This document shows positions 33,639-47,901 of a stretch of 64,000 nt of DNA, in pieces. Source of the stretch: Mytilinidion resinicola (Eukaryota; Ascomycota; Dothideomycetes; Mytilinidiales; Mytilinidiaceae); the NCBI RefSeq assembly GCF_010093595.1, contig NW_022985446.1, positions 976,709 through 1,040,708 on the forward strand, written 5' to 3'. The position numbers and the translations under genes were made by a program. The first letter of the stretch is position 1; the number at the start of each line of letters is the position of its first letter. The notes beneath the pieces are model-generated. The model was not told where the DNA came from, did not search any database, and was given only the letters and a program-made list of their open reading frames with translations.

Positions 33639-34023
33639 ACGCATCGACGCGTTCGACCGACCTTAGCAAGCTGCATAGACGTGCCTCACTCTTTTGAGCA
33701 GAGCGCCAACGCCACTCTCGACCCGCGTACCATGGCGCGTTCACCCGCGTAATGACATGCTGGTTAAGTTTCAGGCGTCAGGTTCAGTTTTAAAAGGCGT
33801 GGGCAGTCGGTGCACTTGTCTTTGGACTTCCCTTTATCATCAACTGGGATAAGGTGTACTTGTAGCATTTTCGAACGATTCCACGATTGGGGGGAAGTGT
33901 ACGATAGGAATTCTTGATACCCTTGGGCTGCGGCTCGCAGAATTGAAACCAACACAATTACTTAAACTCGAATGTCCTTTTTTGCATGACATGCTTTGAC
34001 ATATGTTTTGAGCCCTGCCCCAC
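33639..34023. other. Short convergent intergenic region
   Basis: This is 0.39 kb between the 3' ends of the small basic protein gene and the cupin gene. I see nothing beyond probable 3' untranslated sequence. Confidence 0.5.
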
Positions 34024-34627
34024 TTACAACTTACTCTCATCCCTCTCCACCTTCCCCGTCTTCCCTAACTCAAACACCTCACACGGCAACGTGACCGCCA
34101 CAAACCGTGCGGACTCCGTCTCGCTGCCATTGATCCACTTGTGCATCGTGCCCCTCTGAATCACATGATCCCCCGGATGCAGCGTCACCACCTCCCCGCC
34201 ATCCAACTCCATCTTCACGACCCCCAGCACACAGATGCTGAAATCCACGCTCACAGTCCGATGCATCTGGCTCACGCCCCCCGGCGCGATATCCACGACG
34301 ACCAGGTTCGCGCCGCCTTTCCCGTTGCCTTCTACGACCTCCCTTACTTCATCGGGCCCGATCACGATGTTCGTCCCCTTGTGGCTCGCGGGTCCGGTCT
34401 CGGCGAGGTAGGCGGCGATGTCGGTGTCCTTTGAGAGGATGGGCGGGAGGGTGCTGGTGGCGTAGGAGCACGCCATGCCGCCGACGCCGGCGCGGCCGTG
34501 GTAGTTGTGGGGGGCTGGAGTGGATGACGGAGACGCCGGCGGGGGTGTGTGTGAGGATGTAGCGTTTGTTGGGGGGCAGGGAGGTGACGGTTTCGGTGAA
34601 GGCGCCTATGGTTTTTGGGTCGGCCAT
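34024..34627 (-). pseudogene. Cupin-domain protein gene with apparent single-base frameshift
   Basis: Translation from the ATG at 34627 gives MADPKTIGAFTETVTSLPPN and continues to GVSVIHSSP. The conserved sequence then continues in another frame with HNYHGRAGVGGMACSYATS. It runs through the cupin core (QMHRTVSVDFSICVLGVVKM, then LHPGDHVIQRGTMHKWIN) to a stop at 34024. The switch falls in a run of six Cs on the coding strand (34509-34514); one base fewer would make a continuous 200-residue protein. No intron of workable size explains it. Homologous fungal small cupins are cytosolic proteins of unknown substrate, often annotated as oxalate decarboxylase-like. The first strand keeps only one clear metal-ligand-type His pair (MHRT and MHKW). 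Homopolymer position makes a sequencing error a serious alternative to a real null allele. Confidence 0.65.
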
Positions 34628-37600
34628 TTTTGGGGTGGGATTGAAGCTTGAGGTAGAGGGTTTGAAGATAGGATTGGAGAGTGAGTGGTAGTTAGTCGAG
34701 GAAGGAAGATCTAGAGAGGTTGAGGAGTAGGGATGCTGTGATATTTCACTATGCAAACAGAGAGATTGAGTCGATTTTGGATCTTGAGGTAAGTAGTGTA
34801 CCTTGAGGAGGGCTAGCTATGCGGAGATATGGTCGCGAGGAAATGTACATCCGGGCCTTCAATCTCAAGTTTCCGGGCCATGTCTGCGGTATATTCGCGG
34901 TCTGCCGATTCCGGTCGCGTGAATCATTAGTGGTGTTGGAGCTCTTAAGCTATTGATAGTGCGGGGTAGCTCTGCTCATATGTAGCTGGATTTGGAGTTG
35001 GTGTTTGGCCCCGCGTTGTTGATCAGGGTTGACGGGTCTAGAGCGAGTCATATGTTGCTATTCGATGAGATCCTTAATATGGTCAGGTATAGTGACGAAA
35101 CAAGCAGGCGTTGAGCTAACCAGCTATGAAAAATGAGATTAGAGTATCGGTTGAGCTTCCAAGGATTTTTCGACAGGGTGAGATGGAGAAGATAACACGC
35201 TGTTCCAAGTTTACTTGAATTTGGTATATGTAGAGTATAAAGAGGAAGAAACTGCGTGATGGGCAAATGTATTAGCACGAGATCTCCCTGGCAGGATTCT
35301 GGTGGTGTAGTTATCTAGATGGAAGTAAACAGAGAAAGGCTTCACTCAGCATCTGCACCGCCGGTCGGCAAATGTTAGATATCAATGCTGATACCAGATT
35401 CTGTTGCAAACACATGAGACTTCAATATGAAGCCTCGGAAAGCTGGAAGCTGCGTAATCTCCAGTCGGGTGGTGTTAATATCTATTTGCAGTTTCGGGAA
35501 TCAAAAGTTGTAATTGAATTGCATCAAGCGGATCATGCTCAAGAAGGCCTGGTGTTGAGTTTCCGACACGCGACGTCGCGAACGGAATGCTTGGCTGCCG
35601 AAACAGGTTGGAAAGCTGGGACGGGAGAGCATCCAAGTGTGCCGGATCTGCAGGGTGAATCGGCCCAGTAAAAAAATGGTGATACATGGTGAGCAAAGCT
35701 TAAAATCGCTCTAGTTAGAAATCACTCCGTACGCAACATCGCTGTCCGTATCAAGGTCAGAATTGGTGCAATCTCGCATGTCGGTCGTGGAGGAATATGC
35801 AGGCATTGTTATCGGTTAGGGGGGCGGAGAAATGCTGTTTTTGTTGTAAAATTGGATGGCGGTCTCCACTCTGAAATGAGCGGCTATGAGAAAGAAATAC
35901 GTGTTCTGGCGTCATTCAGGTCGGGAATGGAGAATATGAAGCGTGATGAGAGTGCAGGATGAGCAACAATGCAGCATTGAGAAAGAGGTGAAATGTATGT
36001 ACCACTCTGTTACGCTTACATTAAATAAGCACCGCTATAGATAGACTAGGTAGCATGGAGTCCCATGTGTTGTAGGAGGACGTAATTGATGAATGAAGCA
36101 AGCCTAGAAGAGTTAATCGTGGCAGCACAGGGCGGCTATGGGTGATGGGATCGAGACGGGGGCAGACGCGGTTGGTGGAATGCGCAAGGACCCCGCCGCG
36201 GTGTTGCGGGCATACAGATGGATCCAGAAATGAAGGAGGCGGGAGACTTGGAAATGGGGGCAGCAAGACCCATGGTGTTGGGATGCTCGGGGGCGTGCTC
36301 GGGGCCAAGGGGATGGTTCGCATTCCTCACTCCGCTTTCCTGGCGACATGCTCAATCGAGGGCGGCGGAGCTGAGCGAAGGACATGTGTTCGGGCTGTTC
36401 ATGGCTTGAGACCAGATCCGAGGTGTTTCGTCGGGCATGGAGCTGGCAGCTTCAGGCTCGTTACGATATGGAGCAGCTCGACCCCTTTTCGCATCACGGC
36501 TTGAAGCGTCAGGGTCCGTAGTGTTGAGCTTCGCCGAACTGCCACACCGCATCGGTGCTGGCAGCGGGACCGGCAAGGCTCCCTCTGTGGCATCTTGTAG
36601 CCGCTGTGATGACGCTGCCGAGCGTCGCAGGTTGAAAGACTCGGAGATTTTGCCAAGGGCGGCCATGCCGTGCGGCCCCGTGGCTGAAACGTGACGGTGG
36701 AAAACGAGGGCGGCCACCGAGGGCGGCGTGGCCATATGGCGGCCAATCGCGAGGGCTGTCTCGATGCCACGAGAAGGTGAGCGTGCGAGCTGATGGCACA
36801 GTCACGCCGGCGGTCGCACACAGCGGCCAGCCCTGAGGGCAGAGCGACGAGGTCAACGAGAGGATGCGAGGATTGGAGCACCCCTCGCGGACGCTCGCTG
36901 GCGTGCTCCTCGGCACTCGTGGCGCCAGGAACCTGTGGCCGCCCATTCGCTGGCCCGCACGCCCCACGGCAGGGTCGCTGTTTGAGATGGCGATCGTTCT
37001 AATTTGGGGAGTCGGGGTGGAGTCGCGCCCCCGGCACCGTTGGAGGAAACGAGATGAGCGAGGAACACCACGCCCGCGGCACGCAGTCGGCATGCCGGTG
37101 CCCAGCGTCGGCTTGCTCCGGCCGCGCCACGGAGACACAGAGGGCAGCACGACTGCGAGAGCGCGCTGCCGCTGTGTGCGCTGTCGCAGCCGATCTAGGG
37201 ACAGACGTAGCCGGAGCCAGCTGGCCCGATGCACGGCGGGAGGGCGCAGCGGCTGGGGCGACGACGGTGGGCGCATCGCGGCCGTTGAGTGGCTTCCAGG
37301 GCCCTCAGCACGAGCGCGCCGGCGCTGCTAGCCTGTTCCTGGGGCGACGGCTTGAAATTGCTCACAGGGGCCTGCGCAGCCGCTGGAGGGGCTTGGCAGC
37401 AATCAGCGTGCGACTTTTGCTCAACAACCCCCAACTTCCGCCGCTCCTCTTCTCCTTCACCTCACAAGACTTCAGTTCTTCCACACTCGTTCCAGTCTCT
37501 TGCAGACGTGTCTCTCCTTTATCCAACCACAGTCATTCCTTCAGCCCGGTTCTCTTTGCGGAATTGATTTCTGCCAGTCCTCGATTTCACTGCACTGCTC

Positions 37601-37671
37601 AGCTACGAAACGACTCCTTCACGACTCCGCATATCAACTGCACAAAGAACCAGGTCTAGATACCCGCAAGC
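34628..37671. other. Intergenic region and long GC-rich leader
   Basis: No gene could be supported in 3 kb. The first half (to about 36000) is AT-richer with only short frames. From about 36130 to 37400 it is GC-rich and open in many frames on both strands, for example 36509-37276 minus and 37054-37659 plus; these mirror each other and show no family features. The last 250 bases are C/T-rich and are probably the leader of the wall protein gene at 37672. Confidence 0.5.
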
Positions 37672-39551
37672 ATGCAGCTCATCTCGACTCTCCTCTTCGC
37701 TGGCCTAGCCACCGCCAGCGGCCTTCACGGTCGTCGTTCGCAGAACAACCGCCGCCAGGGCTATGGTGGCTACGGTGGAGGTGGATATGGCGGTGGAGTG
37801 TCCAGCTCCCGCCATGTCACACCCTCGTCCACCGAGCTCTCACCGACCTTCTCTTCGCCAGTGAGCTCTGTCGTCGTCAAATCGACCCCGTCAGCTGCTG
37901 GGTATGGTGGTGGAGCCTCCAGCTCCAGCCTCGTCGTATCCTCGTCCACCGAGCTCTCTCCCACCTTTTCCTCGCCAGTGAGCTCTGTCGTCGTCGTTAA
38001 GTCGACTCCGTCCTCAGCTGCTGGGTACCCGACCTCGCTCGCAGGTTACCCGGTACCATCGTCTTCCCTGGCGGCCACCGAGGTCTCTTCTTCCTCGCTC
38101 GCGGGCTACCCAGTCCCGTCGTCTTCGCTCGCCGCAACCGGGGTGTCATCTTCTTCCCTAGCTGGCTACCCAGTTCCATCGTCCTCGCTCGCCGCTACCG
38201 GTCCCTCTTCCCTCGCTGGCTACCCAGTTCCCTCGTCCTCGCTTGCGGGCACTGGCATCTCTTCGCTCGCAGGCTATCCAGTTCCCTCGTCTTCCCTCGC
38301 TGGAACCGGTGTGTCCTCTTCGCTCGCTGGCTACCCCGTACCGTCGTCCTCGCTCGCTGGAACTGGTGTGTACTCATCTGCTGGCGTCTACCCGTCCTCG
38401 TCTTTGGCCGGAACTGGCGTATCTTCCGCGGTTGTCTACCCATCTTCCTCTGCTGGCGTCTTCCCATCGTCGTCCTTGGCCGGCACTGGTGTTTCGTCCG
38501 CTGTAGGCGTTCCCTATCCGTCTTCGTCTTTGGCCGGCACTGGTGTATCCTCCGCCGTTGGTGTTCCCTACCCGTCCTCGTCTTTGGTTGGCACTGGTGG
38601 CGCTCCCTACCCGTCCTCGTCCCTGGGCGGCACTGGCGTCTACCCTTCCATCCCTCTGACCACCGGTGGCGCTTCCACTGAGGCCCCAGTCTCTTCTGGC
38701 TCCCCCGGCGAGACCTATCTCACCACCCACGTCTCTGAGGTCACCCTCACCTACACCATTGGATACGGAAGCAGCGCGCACGCCGTGACGACCACCATCC
38801 AGGAGACCTCCACCGAGACCGTTGTCAAGACCGTCTACGCGACCAAGCCTGTCGGTGGCTACGCCACTGCCTCCGTCTCTGAGGCCGCTACTCCAACCTC
38901 TACCACTACTATTTCAAGCACTTCCACCACCACGAAGTTCATCACGGTGTACCCCACCGAGTCTGGCAACAGCCCAACTGAGACTGGTACCCCTGGTGAG
39001 GGCGAGTGCTCTGCTCCCGTCTACATCACCGTTACTGCCCAGGAGACTGTTGTACGTTTGCACGTTTCTCCCTTTTATCGATCTCACTAACCGTTTAGAC
39101 CGTCACTGCTCCCGCTGGTGGATACGAATCAGCCACCGCTGCCGCTGCGGCCTCCTCGCCAGCTGGCTACCCTGTGTACAGCTCACTCGTTTCCTCTGCT
39201 GAGGCCCCAGCCAGCACCGGTGCTCCTGTGTACCCCACTGCTCCCTACGGCAACGGCACTCTCCCTAGCAGCGTCTTCGCCCCATCTGGCTTCCTGACCT
39301 ACAGCAAGCCTGCTGGAACTGCTCCTTCCTACCCAGCTTCATCGTCGATTGGCGGCACTGGAGCCGTCCCGTCCGGCACCGCGCCTGCGTACACTGCGCC
39401 TGGCTATCCCGCCTCGTCGCTTGCGGCTACCGCGGTCGTTCCCTCTGGCACTGCACCAGCTTACAGTGCGCCAGCCTACTCTGCACCAGTGGACACTTCG
39501 GCGCCCGCTGTCGCCTCCCCAACCGGCGGCTATGGAGGATACGGTTACTAG
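37672..39551 (+). CDS. Secreted Ser/Gly/Pro-rich repetitive cell-wall protein
   Basis: Two exons (37672-39051, 39099-39551) around a 47-nt GT-AG intron encode 610 residues. Residues 1-17 are a signal peptide (MQLISTLLFAGLATASG), followed by an RR-rich stretch and Gly-Tyr-Gly repeats. A unit of about 39 residues (ending SVVVKSTPSAAGYGGG) is present twice. Next come about eleven copies of a 16-20-residue unit built on GYPVPSSSLAGTGVSS. A less repetitive region with Thr-rich strands follows (TTHVSEVTLTYTIGYG, PVYITVTAQETV), then a Tyr/Pro/Ala tail. The tail lacks a hydrophobic GPI-attachment signal, so wall linkage, if any, is by another route. I know no specific function; heavy O-glycosylation and a structural or adhesive wall role are inferred. 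Tandem copies make this a hotspot for length polymorphism. Confidence 0.85.
38041..38650 (+). repeat. In-frame minisatellite of the wall protein
   Basis: About eleven imperfect units of 48-60 bases encode GYPVPSSSLA-type peptides. Units near the start keep the full 20-residue form and later ones shorten to YPSSSLAGTGVSSAV, which suggests expansion from a few ancestral copies. All unit lengths preserve the frame. Confidence 0.8.
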
Positions 39552-40498
39552 ACACTCCGTCGGTCACCTTTCTTGTTTTGCGCGGGGGTACGCGCTGGAT
39601 TGGGGATAAGACGGTGGACCTCCCGCTAAGGGTAAGTGTTTTTTTTTCTTTCCGATGTCTAGAGTCCGAGCTTCTGCGTGCATATACTTTCTCTCAAGCA
39701 CACGTGTGTAACTTTTTATGTCTTTTGTTGTCTTGGGCATGAAGCGCTGGACTGCGGTGGATGGACGGAATCAAGCGGTGACTCGCTAGGCTCTGGATTT
39801 GCGTAGGGGTTGGAGGAAAGGGGGGATTCAGGGAAACCGTATCTGTGAAGCGGATCGTCGGTTTCTGGCAAATACACCATTCTCCTTTGTATCTCTTGCG
39901 CTGTTTTTGGTCTTGCTTGCTTAACGCTTGTGTTCTTTCGAAATCTGCTATGGCAGTGTGGATACCAGATAACGTATCCAACGCGTCACGAACCATCAGG
40001 CATGGCGGTGGAGTCTTCTTCGATTTGTGGGTTGGACAAAAGGAGTGCAGTGCGGACGGGTGTGCATAGCACAAACAAATATACTGTCATGACAACAAAT
40101 TTCGAGTCTTCGGCATTCTGATGTGCATGCTTTTCCATTTTGCCTTTCTACACCCTGTCATCACTTCAGCCTCCTAGTTGAAGAATAAGCACGATCACCG
40201 CTATCCCTGTCGCCCCTGCATCCTTTTGCGTCCCCTGTTGTTTCGTTACCCGAGGCGGCGTCTACGGCCTTATTGCGTGGGTATCTCATACATACCATAG
40301 ACGACATCTCACGCCAAATTTAAGAACAAGCCCCATTCTTAGCGACTCTCTCCCCTCGTCTTAGACCTCAATTGCAGTACCGATGTACCACCACCCTCAC
40401 CGCCAATCCCAGAATCCACACCGCCAATCTCCAAAAACGCTGTGTTACGGAACACTCGTCGCGCTCGCAGCATTCAGACCATGAAAACAATTTCCGTG

Positions 40499-41110
40499 GA
40501 TGCCAAAGAGGTTTGGTATCAGACTACCTTCTGACTAAGAGGGTACATGCTACCCAAGGTACTCCTCACAGTGGTATCGAGCGAGCAAGAGGGAAGTTCT
40601 AGCGGTGTAATGTCGAACCGTTAAGCATTCAAAGGTTGAACACAGTGTCGAAGTTGATACAGCGGATATCAGACTGCCTATTCACTGGATGACTATTTGC
40701 TGCCCAGAGTCCTCCCCACAGTACTGTCGAATAAGCAAGAGGGAAGCCCTGGCAGTGTAATGTCGAACTCATGGGCTTTTCAACCCCCACTCACGATGTA
40801 AATGTTAATACAACAGAGATCAGACTACCATTTGTCTGACAGCCTATCTACTAGCTAGAGTCCTCCTTACAGCGATGTCGAACGAGCATGAACAAAGCCC
40901 CAGAATTTGTATATCGGTGTACCCGGACTTATACCTTCAAAAGGAAATCACGTCGATGTTAAGGTCAATACAGCGGAAATCAGACTACCTATTGACTGAA
41001 CTGCCACCTAGTACCTAGGGTCCTCCTCACAGCGGTATCAAGCGGTCAAACACAGAGCCCCAGCAGCGCTATACCTATTCCCTCAGCCTTAAGGACACTT
41101 CAAAACAGCA
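40499..41110. repeat. Tandem array A, about 150-bp units, four copies
   Basis: Units begin at about 40500, 40651, 40796 and 40956 (spacings 151, 145 and 160). Each has a GATGTTAAG/AAGTTGATA-type start, then ACAGCGGA-ATCAGACTACC, then about 30 bases on a TCCTCCTCACAG block, then GTATCGAGC-GCAAGAGGGAAG, and in copies 1-2 TGTAATGTCGAAC. Copies are diverged, so this is old. The start and ACAGC-AATCAG blocks also match the core of array B, so both belong to one family. Confidence 0.8.
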
Positions 41111-41635
41111 CACCACATCGGGCAGTCACAACAAAAAGTACTATGAATAGGTCAAAGATCTTCATTGATACAATAGACTAAACGGACTAGATGTAGACAT
41201 AAGAACATTTTGCAGGCAAGGAGCTAGTTTATAAAAGCGAATGAAGCAAGTGAAAAACAAAAGAGAGAGAAGTACACGCGAAGCTGGGTCCGTTGCTCCA
41301 TGAAACCATACAGTAAGCTCTGATAAACAACACAGAATCCGCTACCAGTTAACAACATCCAGCGTAATACAATGTTTTGCCATATATATCCATACACTTC
41401 CCTGCCACGATTTGTGTGGCTCCAACTTACTAATAGAAACCGGGGGCAGCAGATGCATTTCCAATCTGCGTACACCGTGTTGGCGCTGTCTGAGGTAGCT
41501 TCGGGAGGTTGCTAGTTGTCCAAAATGCGAAACTTTTCTGTCATTCGAAATGCGCAAAATACCATGAAGCTCCTCACGCAGTGGCAAACGATTGTACGGA
41601 TGTCTACGACGAGGCACTGTAACGTCGTCATCTGA

Positions 41636-41902
41636 TCAGGAGGAAGAGCCTGGCTTTCTACCACTGCCACGCCTACTGCCACGCCCACTGCCCATGAAGC
41701 TCCTTTTTCCACCCTCCTCTTCATCTTCTTTATCATCTTTCCCTTTGTTCTCAGGTTTGCGACCGGAGCTGGTTGGTGGTGGGCCACCTCGTCTGGAGTT
41801 CGATGGCTCTGGTCTGGATGTTTGTGGACGAGGCTTTTCCGGTGGCATATGCGATTTGGCGGTCAAAGTCATATTTCTTGTATTGTCGACAATCGATCTC
41901 AT
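41636..41902 (-). CDS. Possible small basic disordered protein
   Basis: An 88-codon frame starts at a TATATGAG context and encodes MRSIVDNTRNMTLTAKSHMP followed by Pro/Arg/Ser-, then Lys/Asp/Glu- and finally Gly/Arg/Ser-rich sequence. It has no known domain. It is kept only because composition is biased in a protein-like way and the opposite strand has stops; it could be chance. Confidence 0.2.
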   Translation of the reverse strand: MRSIVDNTRNMTLTAKSHMPPEKPRPQTSRPEPSNSRRGGPPPTSSGRKPENKGKDDKEDEEEGGKRSFMGSGRGSRRGSGRKPGSSS

Positions 41903-42527
41903 ATCCGCTTCTTCAGTCGTTACGGCGCGCCCGGAACCACTGGGTCCTCGGGAAGTTGTTGGATTGCTGAGGGGGGAAGAGGCGGATGAGGAATGGAGAA
42001 TGTGAGAAGAATGATATTCAAGAGTGTATGGAAGTGACTGGACGCTGTGGTATCTATGTATTTATGCGTTGCAAGTACCTGGCGGAACCGCTCTGAGCTT
42101 TCCAACAACTTCGAAAACTTTTAGAACAGCATGCACGCGCGCGTAGCGAAAGCTCCGCTGTCTTGAAACCTTAGTATCAATCAAGACGCTTCCATACGGA
42201 AGAGCATGCATCGCACAGCTATTTTTAAGACTCTTAGCACTTTCATTGTTCCAAAGTGAAATTGATACCGTCTGAGCAGGTTGACCTCAGGAGGCGACAA
42301 ACCATCCCAACATACGGAGACTTCGAGAGCATATAAGCCCACTTCAAACCTTCGATATTCGTTTTCTAGATCACAGCATCGGTACTCACACCAGCCTCAG
42401 TTCCCGTCAACCCATTTCCTTTTTTTTCATCCTTTCCGTTGAGTAACAACGTAATCTAGCGTTTCCTCTTGGCCATTCAAACTAGCAAATCTCTGTGTTC
42501 TTCATTTCCATTTGACCCTTCATCGAT

Positions 42528-43142
42528 ATGGGTGGCTTCTGTGAGTATTACACACAGCCAACACAGCAAAGCATCTTTTAGTTTACATTTGATTCAAGAC
42601 CGCCTTGATATTGCTAATTCTCGAACATAGGCATGTGCCACAAAGCATCCTCAACCCTGGACTGTACTACATCCTCGAAGGCAAACGTTGATCAACTGCT
42701 ACACGCTTTCTCCATCAGCGGCACGAATGCCATCAGCCCCTTCCTCAACTCCGCTTTGACACTTCAAAACAAGGTGTTTATACCGTTCCTAGTAGGCGCA
42801 GGGTGCGACTTTTTCCTGGCCATTGTCTTCGTGACACTCTTCAAGCGGCACCAGAAGAAGAGTGCTTGGGAAGACAAGGACGAGCGCACGTGGCAGAACT
42901 TCAAACTTGCCACAATGGTCACCTCATGGTTAAGCACTGCATTCGCGTTGGCGGTGGCATGGGCTACATCTCAGGCTCTGGCCTCCGTTACACACCCGGC
43001 CGATATCTTCGCTAGAAGTGGTCTCGACATCGCTGCTGGATCGGCTATTCAGGGACTTCAATGGACTATTGCGGCGTTGGCATTCATCTTTTTTTGCGGA
43101 TTGCATATTATCCTTCACCCAAGTGCTGGCGATGGGAAATGA
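42528..43142 (+). CDS. Small multi-pass membrane protein, unknown function
   Basis: Exon 1 is only 13 nt (42528-42540). A 90-nt intron (GTGAGT...AACATAG, with a CTAAT branch) precedes exon 2 (42631-43142), giving 174 residues. The protein starts MGGFCMCHKAS. It has three strongly hydrophobic segments at about 60-83 (FIPFLVGAGCDFFLAIVFVTLF), 104-130 (ATMVTSWLSTAFALAVAW) and 148-168 (GLQWTIAALAFIFFCGLHIIL), separated by charged loops such as KRHQKKSAWEDKDERTW. There is no signal peptide. Fungal families with this general layout include Fig1/SUR7-like proteins, but their signature motifs are not visible, so I leave it unnamed. Gly2 followed by Cys5 and Cys7 would fit N-terminal acylation if the splice model is right. 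Plasma-membrane location is inferred. Confidence 0.75.
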
Positions 43143-43938
43143 GGCCCTGGGTGAAACGTCAGGAAGATAGTACCATTGTGGTGTATGTTGGGATGAAGAC
43201 TGGATTAGGGGATGCCGTCACGTAACAGGACTAATGGAAAAGGGGTGGCTCGGATTGTTGGGTTCATCGCTACGGAGTTACGTTCACTGTTTCCATTGCA
43301 TTTGTTCTTGGTATGCTTTACATTGTACCAATAAGTAACTTGTTTCAAACAATCAATCTACTTTTGGTATCTTGAGGTTGATGTTAAGTTGTTTCAGGTT
43401 GACATGGGGAAGGTCTTGGCATATATTCTTAAAGTTTACAGATTTATATACCTCCGCATCGCAGTAGTAATTAGCTGTTGGGAAAGTTTGGGGTCTGGCC
43501 CGCGGGTACAGGGATGAGAACAAAATCCATTGCCTGTGGCCGCCACACTCTTTTCGCAATTGTACAAACCTGTGTACTAGCAGCACAGTACTGTACGCCT
43601 AGGGATTCTCGAGTCATAGATCAGACATATTAATGCAATGCATGTCACTTGGGGAAGAGACCCTCAACCCACCTTTACACGATCAAACCGTAAACGTGCC
43701 ATTCACTCGCTTCCTCATTGGATTACGTATTCTCTAGCTATTCCCTCACACACAGGAGACGCTGAATATGCCCCCGCCCGCTTAACAGCAACCGCCCTGA
43801 CTCAAACCGAACAGCTTTTTTCTGCTCACACACCCAGCGCAGCTGCCCTCCGCCCAGGAATCCCCTTCAAAGCCATGGGACTAATTTGATTGATCGTCAA
43901 GAGTCGGTCTAGCCTTCCCACTTGCTGCTCGCCCAAGC
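43143..43938. other. Convergent intergenic region
   Basis: This is 0.8 kb between the 3' ends of the membrane protein gene and SEC23. Nothing recognisable is present. Confidence 0.5.
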
Positions 43939-46695
<2,757 letters not shown>

Positions 46696-47901
46696 CTCGA
46701 GAGGCGAGCCAGCTGCAGCTCGACACTGCGGTGGGATATCCTTGGTGGGACCGAGGCGCACCCACAGCTGAAATCGGCGGCGGTGGGGAGATGTCTGGAG
46801 TGCGGAGAGGCAGCGAGAGAGGGAGGGGAGAGGGCGAGATGAGTCTTAAGAATAGCTCCTTGAGGACAGCTGTGTGCTTCGTGGAGCAGGCTGCAGAGGC
46901 GGGCGTGCCGTGGAGAGTGATCATGGCGTACCAAGCGGCCAGATTGAAGGTGTTCCTAAAGCGGTTTAGCGCCTTTGCTCGCCCGGCACGTCAAAACCAA
47001 CACCGCCGAGTTTTCTCTTCTCTTCTTCACCATCGCCAGCTTTACAAACACTACTATCGACAGCCTCAATCCTCACTGTAGGGAGGCTGTTTTCGCGCTG
47101 CGCGTAGAGGAGAACTACCCATGGCTGGGCGCCTGTTTTCGAGAAGTCGTTCCGACTTTTTTGAGGAATTGGGAATCAGCAGCGGTTACATATTTTGTCA
47201 TGCAGAAGCTTCTATTGATGGCCCCGGGACTCTCTCGAGCCTTTTATCTCCCGTCAGACAAGAGAAAGATACTGGATGATTCGTGGACGATGAAGACACT
47301 TTCTCCTTCCCACACATTCGACGCTGAGGACTCCAGCTAGCCGACACGTCACGGGGTCGCTTTGCCCACTGGAGCTATGGGAACTCTTGAGAGATGGGCA
47401 TCTTCATTAGGCTATCGTATCCATTTCAACGTCTTGCATGTATTGATTTCGTCTCATTTGATTGTCGCTGTTGCTGTGGCCGTTCGTTCGGAGATACATC
47501 GGCCCGCGTTTTTCACCCCTTCCTTCACCTTCTCCAAGTGCTTCACCACCCCGTCTATTGTCACAGCTGTTCAACAACTATTCTCTATTGTCCAGTGGAT
47601 CGACAATACCACTCGGGAGGGTATACGTATTGTACCGCTGCGCCGCTGTTATTCAGAAAAGCCTCGTCAATAGCAATGTATTGTTCTTCTGCTCCTGCTT
47701 TGCGTGCTATTGACGTTTTAAATGCTATTGTTTCAATTGCTATTGTGTGTTCTTGCATATATCCTCGTCTTGCCTCTCTTCAACTTGCTCTCCAGAACCA
47801 AACCCTCAGCATCTCTCACAGACTCCTTCAAGCGTCTCTTCTCTCAGAACCTCGAAAAGCTGGCCTTTTTCCCACCATTCTGCCCTTCATACCGCCTCAT
47901 C
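46696..47901. other. Divergent promoter region of SEC23 and the Myb-like gene
   Basis: This 1.2-kb stretch separates two divergent starts. Overlapping open frames on both strands (for example 46512-47081 and 47394-48065 plus) cover parts of it, but they look like shadows. It should contain both promoters. The final 200 bases are T/C-rich, typical of a fungal 5' leader. Confidence 0.5.

Larger units (their letters stand above)
39552..42527. other. Intergenic region containing repeat array A
   Basis: This 3-kb stretch between two plus-strand genes contains a four-copy tandem array (about 40499-41110, listed separately) and otherwise AT-rich sequence. The only candidate gene is a low-confidence small basic frame at 41636-41902 on the minus strand. 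The last 200 bases should hold the promoter of the membrane protein gene at 42528. Confidence 0.5.

Noticed and set aside
36509..37276. 255-codon minus-strand frame and the 201-codon plus-strand frame at 37054
   Set aside because: They overlap antisense to each other in GC-rich DNA, and composition (Arg/Pro/Ser) mirrors base bias rather than a protein family.
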